64,000 nucleotides of DNA from Doris montereyensis (lineage: Eukaryota > Mollusca > Gastropoda > Nudibranchia > Dorididae), in NCBI GenBank assembly GCA_037039925.1, contig JAXRKP010001604.1, forward strand, positions 5,001-69,000. The letters run 5' to 3'. Shown piece after piece: positions 56,911-64,000 of this stretch. Under the pieces are notes generated by a model. That model was not told the origin of the DNA and ran no database searches. It worked only from the letters and a program-made list of their open reading frames with translations. Within the stretch, counting starts at the first letter, position 1. Each line of letters starts with the position of its first letter. The position numbers and the translations under genes were made by a program.

Positions 56911-59874
56911 CTCTGTTTGCGTAGGTTACATTGTGTTGCTTAACATTAACTGAATAACATGGCTTTTCAGGTTAGTTGTCTTTATTTTGTGTCTGTGTTC
57001 AATGACAAAGCCAAACTAAGAAAAGAGAGAAAAAACGTATGATGAATGATAGCTGCAATGCTGATAATGATAAACATGATGATGACGAGGATGAAGGCAA
57101 TGACAATTACATCGATACTTATATCTTGCTCTGGCTGGCAATATTGGCAATGAAACTAGTGCCTGATCGCAAATCCATCATAGAGTCCCAAACAGTACAA
57201 AAATGTTATTAAGTTAAGTAGACATATTAGTAGTATTATTAGGTCCTTAGTTTGTGTTTTATACCATCGTTTTAAACACCTCAGATTGTCAACAATACGA
57301 AACAAAGGCCTGCCATCATGTAAAAGAAGAATGGAGATAGAACAAAAAGCATGCAATGCACAACAGAGACAGTGTTGGCATTTTATATTCATTCTGGAGA
57401 TAGAACGATCAACAACTGAGCCGAACCGGAAATATGTTTAGAAATATGGAAACGGAAGAAGCAAATTCTTCCTAAATACTTGATGAAAACACCCAAAAAA
57501 TTTCATTTTGATCCAAATGATAGCAAACATTTTACCCTAGAATGTAAAGTTGCATAGTGATGTAATAATCGGGTACAATGTCATTAGTACAAAATGTGGA
57601 GATAGAACAAACAAGAACTAAGGTGACGAGAAAGATACTAGCACAAAACGTTTTTCTTGAACTGAACTCTGTCTAGGTAAATCCCTATGGGGATCCCCTA
57701 GCCTCTATGTCTAGGTAGACCCCTATGAGGATCCTCCTAGCCTCTATGTCTAGGTAGACCCCTATGAGGATCCCCCTAACCTGTATGTCTAGGTAGACCC
57801 CTAAATATGAGGATCCCTGTAGCCTGTATGTCTAGGTAGACCCATATGGGGATCCCCTTAGCCTCTATGTTTAGGTAGACCCCTATGAGGATCCTCCTAG
57901 CCTGTATGTCTAGGTAGACCCATATGAGGATCACCGTAGCCTTTGTCTAGGTTCCCCTCAAGTCCGTATGTCTAGGTAGACCCGTTTGGGGATCCCCCTA
58001 GCCTCAATGTCTAGGTAGACCCCATGAGGATATCCCTAACCTGTGTGTCTAGGTAGACCCTATGAGGATCCCCCTAGCCTGCATGTCTAGGTAGGCCCCT
58101 ATGAGGATTCCCTAGCCTGTATGTCTAGATAGACCCATAAGGGGATCCCCTAGCTTGTATGTCTAGGTAAACCCCTATGGAGATCCCCTTTGCCTTTAAG
58201 TTTAGGTAGACCCCAAGGGGATCCCCTAGCCTCTATGCTTAGGTAGACCCCTATGGGGATCCCCTAGCCTGTATGACTAGGTAGACCCCTGTAGGGATTC
58301 CCCTAGCCTCTTCATTTTTGTGACTAATTCCCTGTTTCCGATGATGAGTAATTCTTTATCAGCCTTTGTGCGGTCCGCCAAGTCATAGAACGGATGCACT
58401 ACTACTACTAGACTCCCAGGAAGATCTATATTCTATCTACAGTACTGTAGTCTAAGCTCACATTGATTCAGTTTGATTTTAAAAAACATTGTTAACTAAA
58501 ATATCTCTGTTTCAGGCGATGAGCAATTTTAGCATCACTCTTTACGCATCCTACAAACCTGTTTAATATTCGCTTTGCTATTTTTTTAATTTTCTGTAAC
58601 TAATTATCTGCATCAGGCGACGTATATTTTGTCATCAGTCTTTGTGCGGCCCATCAAACCATTCAGAGAATGGTACACAATATAAAAAAGAAAAACAGCA
58701 TATATGCATACATTATATACCTGATGGCTTGCATCATTCTCTTCGTGGGTATTTTTTCCTTTGATGACCAGAGATCATGAATAGGATTGGTTTGAAGATC
58801 CCCTGTCAGATTACGATAAAAATATAAAACAGATGACCATATATTCACTATTGCAAAGCTTCGCATGGCTAACAACCACTGAGCAATCTGACGATTTGAA
58901 GTTGAACATCGCACATCTGACAAAAGTGTTTTATATTGATCTTGTTTTTCAGAAGTCAAAACATCTAGATAATTCAAAAAAATATGGGATCCTCTGGCAC
59001 TGAGAAGCTTTAAAGGGTACTCCTTGAAAATCGCTCCACAAAGATCTAGAATGTCTCGGCGAACAATGTTTCCGTTTTCCTTTCCAACAGCAAAGGCCAA
59101 AGTTAATTCATCAAGAAGGATGTCATATTCCATTCGGAAAATGTCTCTCTTTTGTGAACTGGGAAAATTCAACAGCCAAAAGTGAGCAAACTGAACAAAA
59201 TTATCACCTTTGCTACAAAAGGTGGTCAAACTATGCAATGTTGTATTGGCCGTGTAAGCCAATCTGCTACGACAGTGGCATCTAGATAGATCATCATATC
59301 ATCAAAGTTGACTCTGGTGTTGATAGTATTGCTTAAATTGCTGCTACTGGTTGTCTCATCACCGCTAATAATTTCGGGCCCTGCAACATCAGTTAACTTT
59401 TTAGGTGAGCAATTAGTTTTTGAAGAGGTGGCAGAGGAGATCGTCTTGGTAGATTCTGTTTTATTCCGTCAAAAGACAGCTTATCTGGTTTTTTCCGTCT
59501 TTTCTTTTTCTGTGACTGAAATTTGGCTGTACCTGGCTGAACAGATGTATTTCTATCATCTTTTAAGACGGGTCCACAGAAATTGTCTTCTTGGCTGAGA
59601 TTATCGGCATGCAAAACAATGCTTGCTGAAATACTTAAGCCTGGGGATCCAGCAGTTGCGAAGCCTGAATCAGGGGAAATAACTCGAGAGCTAGTGTTTG
59701 TGCTACTCAAACTAACAAATTTGGAGTCTGTGAAGTCATTTTTGATGGAAAAAGGCTATCCTCCTCACCTCCGTTTTCAGAATTATCAGAACAAAACTTT
59801 TCTTCATCACTGTCTCTTACTGACAGCCTAGAGACACAAATCAGATCTCTGAGATCTCTTACTCCACGGCTCAT
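44534..59874 (-). CDS. Unrecognised ankyrin-repeat protein (whole spliced gene, four exons seen)
   Basis: Four minus-strand exons (59874-58721, 52137-51996, 45397-45217, 44667-44534) join in consistent phases to about 537 aa, provided one base is restored at three places in exon 1. Order: acidic/Ser-rich N-terminus with a DSGFAT motif; a basic cluster KKKRRKKP that looks like a nuclear localisation signal; a Ser/Thr-rich segment; an all-helical domain of about 170 aa that I do not recognise; then about four C-terminal ankyrin repeats ending 30 residues before the stop. Ankyrin repeats bind other proteins; the partner is unknown. An in-frame TAA upstream of the ATG at 59874 supports that start. 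No family assignment is made. The introns (about 6.6 kb each for introns 1 and 2) hold opposite-strand copies of one LINE. Confidence 0.8.
45217..45397 (-). CDS. Ankyrin gene exon 3
   Basis: Acceptor TTTGATTTCAG, donor GTAAGT. Reads AHLPININLASDTGNTPLHA, then ASNSGNLSIVEILCQC and NATPLHLATMHG. Two canonical TPLHxA ankyrin signatures. It is not visible as a long ORF, because it is bounded by splice sites. Confidence 0.93.
46159..46532. mobile_element. Inverted pair of SINE family 1 copies nested in LINE A
   Basis: Minus copy about 46198-46352 and plus copy about 46358-46532 meet head to head; B boxes read GGTTCGATCC (plus copy, near 46431) and GGTTTGATCC (minus copy, near 46290). The whole unit is flanked by the 11-bp duplication CATTACTCCTA at 46148-46158 and 46533-46543, and the LINE sequence resumes on the far side. 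A long hairpin of about 165-bp arms is expected. Confidence 0.9.
48712..48930 (-). repeat. 5' UTR tandem monomers of LINE A (minus copy)
   Basis: Three units of about 66 bp, each holding GTTAACTCCCTTAGCCTTTG (plus-strand reading), then GTCA(G/T)(T/C)CAAGACC and TGCAAGG. They sit at the 5' end of the minus-strand LINE, the position of promoter monomers in other LINEs. Confidence 0.85.
49000..49980. other. Non-coding intron stretch
   Basis: No repeat or exon recognised in this part of the ankyrin gene's intron. Confidence 0.4.
50003..50215 (+). mobile_element. tRNA-derived SINE, family 3, copy c, internally deleted
   Basis: GGCTGCCGGACTGGGGATCA and GAGTTTGAATCTCAGCAAAG join directly to GCTTGGGAGTAAAAACCTGT, so the CCCAGGTGCAAATGGG block present in copies a and b is missing. 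The tail CACCTGTTCCGCTTCACGCT and AAACCAGGATA is intact. Confidence 0.85.
50455..50530 (+). repeat. Short repeat shared with 21664-21740
   Basis: AAAAGATGGATTTATAATTC then GTATCCC corresponds to TAAAGATGGATTTATAGTCC then GTATCCC at the left part of the Jockey-like LINE. Probably a small fragment of the same element. Confidence 0.5.
50992..51677. mobile_element. Tigger/pogo-like TIR element, family T3
   Basis: Termini CAGTCGACTCCGATTAATC and, reversed, CAGTTGACTCTGGTTTATC; TA precedes the left end. Subterminal TTAATCACAAC-like and TGCAATTAA words are repeated. No transposase ORF. Confidence 0.8.
51996..52137 (-). CDS. Ankyrin gene exon 2
   Basis: Acceptor CTAATTTACAG, donor GTAAAG. Phase 2 join gives QAIR|LGFIEVIHFLIAND; then HTDSHGRSLLFTAVMHNQVD and VVKYFSKK, one full ankyrin repeat and the end of another. 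Confidence 0.9.
52545..55575 (+). mobile_element. Non-LTR retrotransposon family A, second copy, plus strand
   Basis: Same layout as the minus copy: 5' monomers; endonuclease pieces FGTWNVRAINGKK near 52987, ITETKKQGQEIENVGP, MAYGPNQDVAKEEKDN at 53294 and VLVLGDLNA near 53400; RT pieces MKSMRKTKARPIRQIKS at 53846, KLGKAPGAD, VPIHKKGSTMECSNY near 54240, TGVRQDYILSPLL near 54640 and an intact-looking motif C SFADDLALFG near 54780; C-terminal LYGSEIWTLDSRQYRRVQ near 55145; tail (GAAA)n at about 55556-55575. Many stops and frameshifts. It lies antisense in the first large intron of the ankyrin gene. Confidence 0.9.
52610..52830 (+). repeat. 5' UTR tandem monomers of LINE A (plus copy)
   Basis: Three units of about 66 bp with CTGCCTTGCA, then TGACCAAAGGCTAAGGGAGT and TAAC..TGACAGAAAAT. 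Homologous to 48712-48930 in reverse orientation. Confidence 0.87.
55760..56470 (+). mobile_element. CR1/L2-like retrotransposon C-terminal fragment
   Basis: A plus-strand frame reads KWGKTNDATCPICQSK, stop, TVDHVLNSCKSA, stop, AQGQYTWRHNQILQDLASII near 56305-56465: a CCHC-like zinc segment and the Y-T-W-R-H-N motif typical of the ends of some LINE polyproteins. In-frame stops show it is dead. Confidence 0.75.
56813..56906. repeat. (TCTG)n then (CT)n compound microsatellite
   Basis: About nine TCTG/GTCT units followed by about 55 bp of CT. Confidence 0.97.
56910..57660. other. Non-coding intron stretch
   Basis: No exon or repeat family recognised. Confidence 0.4.
57671..58315. repeat. 38-39 bp minisatellite, about 16 units
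   Basis: Units of the form GTCTAGGTAGACCCCTATG followed by AGGATCCCCCTAGCCTGTAT start at 57671, 57709, 57748 and onward. Each contains the palindromes GGATCC and CTAG. It ends about 400 bp from the donor of ankyrin-gene exon 1. Confidence 0.95.
58721..59874 (-). CDS. Ankyrin gene exon 1 (N-terminus and helical domain), with apparent frameshifts
   Basis: Starts MSRGVRDLRDLICVSRLSVR and ends KRMMQAIR at donor GTATATAATG (58720-58711). Segments in three frames follow each other: to about ...GEEDSLFPSK; then DSKFVSLSSTNTSSRVIS through FQSQKKKRRKKPDKLSFDG; then TKTISSATSSKTNCSPKKLT to TRVNFDD; then SRCHCRSRLAYTANTTLHSL and the helical domain (AHFWLLNFPSS, QIAQWLLAMRSFAIVNIWSS). Each junction needs one added base, twice at an A run. 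The 199-codon last segment is fully open, which supports real coding. Alternative for the first junction: a 41-nt intron with GTGAGG and CACAG. Confidence 0.75.
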
Positions 59875-59947
59875 CGTATTGCCTTTATTTTAATATTTAC
59901 CCAATTTCAATAATTAAAAGAAAATTGGTGGGTTTATTGAGGCCATA

Positions 59948-60115
59948 TCAATCATGAGCTTCCTCGTCATGAAGAGCAACATTTTCATCTCCAACTCGTA
60001 TGTCAACACTCAATCTGATATCAGCAGCAAGAAGAATGATTGCTAAATAGGCTGGGAGTCTCAGACGGGACAGCCAAGCTAATTGGAAAAAAAGAGTAAA
60101 GTTTTGCCAATCCAT
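59948..60115 (-). CDS. Small 55-codon ORF: candidate microprotein or terminal exon of another gene
   Basis: Complete ORF MDWQNFTLFFQLAWLSRLRL ... ending DENVALHDEEAHD, stop TGA at 59950-59948. One hydrophobic segment (about residues 20-31, LPAYLAIILLAA) after an aromatic amphipathic start, and an acidic tail: a plausible single-pass membrane microprotein. AATAAA follows 11 bp after the stop and the ankyrin-gene ATG 73 bp after it. Upstream, acceptor TTCTCATTCACAG (ends 60172) opens a frame RKLEMEEIHPEVSLVFSSK that would join this one if a base were missing near AAATGG, the same type of error seen in the ankyrin exon; then it would be the last exon of a larger gene. I do not recognise it. Confidence 0.5.
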   Translation of the reverse strand: MDWQNFTLFFQLAWLSRLRLPAYLAIILLAADIRLSVDIRVGDENVALHDEEAHD

Positions 60116-60469
60116 TTGGAACTGAAAACAAGTGACACTTCAGGATGAATTTCTTCCATCTCCAGTTTCCTCTGTGAATGAGAAATAGTTATATTCTTTA
60201 TTTTATGTATGCACATGTATGTAAAATAAAGTAAAAGTACCCATTCTCAAAGTTGAACATAGGTTAATCAGGAACTTATGGCATACCAGTAATGTAATCT
60301 ACTACACATTTATAAATATTTCAAAATGCTTGAAAAAGTCGTTTTTAAATGAGTTCACGAACATTTAAGTAAAATTTCATTTGATAAAAATTTCAGTTAC
60401 CTCACCAGCCAAACCATTCTATAGAAATAGCTTTACTGTGTGTCTTCAGTGAATTCATTCAATATTTTT

Positions 60470-60704
60470 ACAAAAAATCTATATCTCCCTCATCGTATTT
60501 GACTTTAGTACTGCTTTTGATACTATAGATTAAAATATCTTTGTAAAAAGACTATACATTTAAGTTTAGTGAGAACTTGATGAGGTGGTTTGAATCCTAT
60601 CTGTCTGACAGAAAACAATCTGTAGTAATCGACCAATCATTATCTTTGTCAACTTTTTCTCAAGTTCAGTGTTCCTCAGGATTCAGTCTTAGGACCACTA
60701 TATA

Positions 60705-60705
<1 letters not shown>
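60470..60705 (+). mobile_element. CR1/L2-like reverse transcriptase fragment
   Basis: Plus-strand frames read FDFSTAFDTID near 60500-60530 (RT motif A), WFESYLSDRKQSVVID near 60587-60635 and a QDSVLGPLLYT-like motif B near 60675-60705. The element is cut by the TIR element that starts near 60705. Confidence 0.75.
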
Positions 60706-61530
<825 letters not shown>

Positions 61531-61599
61531 TGCTCTCTATACCAATAATAATAAGAAGAAGATTATTTATACAGCGTTTTCCATAAAAAAGGTTTCAAA

Positions 61600-61745
61600 A
61601 CATTTTACAATACAAATGAAAAAAAGAATAAAAGGGAGAAGTTGGATGGAATACAATAATGTAATAGAAGCATGGAAGTTAAAACAGGTGCCAAAGGACT
61701 GGAAAAAAAGAAGGGTCAACTATTGAATGCTCAAACTATTTCAAT
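61600..61745 (+). mobile_element. Small LINE A fragment
   Basis: AAGCATGGAAGTTAAAACAG then GTGCCAAAGGACTGGAAAAA and TCAACTATTGAATGCTCAAA match the RT segment of LINE A at about 54193-54285 with a small internal deletion. Confidence 0.65.
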
Positions 61746-61978
61746 TATACATTGTAATTACCAAAGGAGACATGCAGATATCACAAAGAGAAATAACTTA
61801 ATAAACCCTTATGGGCTTTTCACCGACATTTCAATAGAAAATATTACCAAAATGCTGTCTAAGATGGGATTAATAATCTAGTCTTTAAAAATCTACAGTT
61901 AACAAAGAAATATGATACACACAATTATATAGAACAAATGACACCTTTACCATTCTACATCGAAATAAGATTTTTAAA

Positions 61979-62580
61979 TTAATTAAAATTTGTTTCAGAT
62001 CTTAAACGTTCAGGTAATTTGTTCCACAAAACTGCAGCAGCATATCCGAAAGCAGAGGTTCTAGGTTTAGGGATATTGACTACATTTGTATATCTGAAAT
62101 TATACCTTCTATCTTTAAATGATATTAAATCTTGAAGACAAGATGGTGATAATTTATGCAAAATTTTAAGTTTAAATGGCCATAGCTCGCATTCGTTTCA
62201 CTTCCAGGGTTGGAATTTGTGCCACCTCCAAAAGACCTTCATATGTATTACTATAGTCATTGTATATAAATCTAAGAGCTCGTTCTTGAATTTTTCTAGT
62301 TGCCTTATATTTCATTTCGAACAGAAGTGCCATGCTAAAGGACAAAATTTAAAGTTAGAAAGAATAAACGTATGAAATATAGCTAACTTGTTTAATTTTG
62401 AGAGATATCTACCGATTCTCTTCAACACATTGAGTTGTTGAGAGGCCTTGCGGCAAATTATCTTTATGTGGGCATCAAATTCTAATTGAAAATCTATCTC
62501 TATTCCTAACAGTTTGACAGTTTCTTCACAAGATATAGAGACTGAGTCAATTTGAATTGAGTTTGACTAGTTAAACATTT
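61979..62580 (-). mobile_element. CR1/L2-like retrotransposon 3' coding end
   Basis: Minus-strand frames read KLLGIEIDFQLEFDAHIKII, CRKASQQLNVLKRIGRYL and KLNKLAIFHTFILSNFKFCP, then LEKIQERALRFIYNDYS-like text, and after a shift SCLQDLISFKDRRYNFRYTN and FGYAAAVLWNKLPERLRS, the usual ending of CR1/L2-type polyproteins. 5' truncated and frameshifted. Confidence 0.82.
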
Positions 62581-62599
62581 TTCTTTTAGATATTTCAAC

Positions 62600-63930
62600 G
62601 AATAAAGACACACTGCTATGGTACAATGTGTTGGGGCTAATTATTAACATCAATATATATGTTAATCCTTTTATTATGAAAATATAATAGTTTAATGTTC
62701 ACCTGACATGCATGTTGAATTATTATCTTATGCCACCATACATCAAAAAATCTGAGCCATGACTAGCACAAATGCGACCGGTATTTGACTTCTAGTCACT
62801 TAGTCGTCTGTTGACCAACAAACTAAATAAATTTTTCAGAATTTTCCAATGTTTCATCTGGTATGAGGAAAATATTTACAGAAACATTTGTTAAAACTTC
62901 AAATAGACTAGACTATGACACTGTTGCAACGCCTAATTCCCACCCCTTAACTGGAACCAACCAGAGCCATGTCTAACCCGTCATGTTCATGTCAGGAGGA
63001 CGTGATCCAGGCCCAGCCTGATGCCGTCCTTCATTCGGCTGACATCACCAGCAGAAAAGGAAAACCTTCAGGTAGCCTTCACTCATTCTCATTAATAGAA
63101 TAAGCCTTATGCCATGGCAGTAATGTAACATAGTGTCACGAAACCAGGTACCAGAAGCGCATATATATGAATACAAATTTATTTTGTTTCTGCTGTGTGT
63201 GTAAAACAAAACAGCCATGGCGTCTGCCATCTGGTCCTGTTTGCTTGGATCGTAGTGTAGCTAAATCTAGCTTTAGATCTATTAACCCCATCCCTCACCC
63301 CGCCCCTTCCTCCCCCAAGATACTCTACCATGGTAATCCTCCCCCGAAATAAGATAAGAATCATTTTTTGTGATTTTCAAGTTCAAGACTTCAGCACTTC
63401 TTTGGCATTTTTGTGCAATAGACCTAGAATCTAAATCTAGATTTAGATCTATAGATATACATTTTATCTAAGATCTAGAGATATAGATCTATTTCAGATT
63501 CAGATTACATAAGTAGACAGCACTTGAAGGCAATTGTAGGCCCACCTGAGATATAATTTGTCATTTTCAGAGCTACAGACAGCGAAGTTTGTTTTCCTGG
63601 TAAATTGCCGGATGTTGTGCGTGTAGCCATGACATAGGCATGAGATGTTTAAAAAATGAGAAAGATTGTTGTGATAAGGAACAAACTTTTGTTGGCCAAC
63701 CCCTGCGTGGGGCAAGAACTGTGTTCGCCACATGGATCTATTTGATTTTAGATCTGTAACTAGCTATAGATCTGACCGTGACAGGAGGCCCCAAAGGTCG
63801 TTGGATAAATGTTTGGAACGGCTATGATTATGAATCATGAAGAAACAGAAAAATGCGAAAACAAAAGGGCATGGTGATGGTTTACCACAGGAGTCACCAC
63901 ACTATGATGAAAGTGAAGAAAATGACATTG
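62600..63930. other. Non-coding stretch rich in AGATCT/CTAGAT words
   Basis: No coding exon recognised. 63420-63500 and 63735-63775 are dense in TAGATCTA-like words (see findings). Confidence 0.4.
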
Positions 63931-63934
63931 AATA

Positions 63935-64000
63935 ATATTTAAAGCCTCATAGGAACAAAGACAAGACAACTGCAAGGAATAGACAGAAAAAAATCTTAGC
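63935..64000 (-). mobile_element. SINE family 1 copy running off the window
   Basis: AGCCTCATAGGAACAAAGAC then AAGGAATAGACAGAAAAAAA is the reverse complement of the SINE family 1 tail (TCTGTCTATTCCTTG...CCTATGGGGCTTT). The tRNA-like head lies beyond base 64000. Confidence 0.8.

Overview
The window is animal nuclear DNA: AT-rich, intron-rich, with GT-AG spliced coding exons and a heavy load of tRNA-derived SINEs, non-LTR retrotransposon remnants, TIR elements and micro/minisatellites. The repeat style (frequent AGATCTAGA-like words, SINE heads with clear A/B boxes, short-tandem LINE tails) suits a lophotrochozoan such as a mollusc. That placement is an inference; the species cannot be named from the sequence.

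Two host genes can be supported and they converge. (1) 1896-24407, plus strand: an Unkempt-family (UNK/UNKL) RNA-binding protein in 15 recognisable exons, with all six CCCH zinc fingers, a Ser-rich linker and a coiled coil. The usual C-terminal RING is not seen; the best terminal exon found encodes a short RING-less tail. Exon 3 carries a one-base frameshift between zinc fingers 2 and 3. (2) 59874-44534, minus strand: an ankyrin-repeat protein I do not recognise, about 537 aa. It has a large first exon (Ser/Thr-rich region with a basic nuclear-localisation-like cluster, then a helical domain) and three short ankyrin exons. The first exon needs three one-base corrections to read through. Just upstream on the same strand (60115-59948) is an intact 55-codon ORF with a polyadenylation-like signal after it. 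It may be a microprotein or the terminal exon of another gene.

Layout: 1-600 LINE 3' remnant; 649-853 palindrome; 1780-1895 Unk promoter; 1896-24407 Unk, with introns holding satellites, three SINE families and a Jockey-like LINE; 24.7-42 kb no host gene seen, with SINEs and a minus-strand LINE split by a TIR element; 42.07-43.9 kb two TIR elements and a minisatellite; 44.5-59.9 kb the ankyrin gene, whose introns contain two copies of one LINE family in opposite orientation (one carrying a nested SINE pair) and a 38-39 bp minisatellite; 60-64 kb LINE, TIR-element and SINE remnants.

Functionally, only Unk can be placed: a sequence-specific mRNA-binding translational regulator. No operon, CRISPR, rRNA or free tRNA gene is present. 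All coordinates come from reading the sequence by eye; splice sites are supported by reading-frame phase and by match to the known family, not by transcripts.
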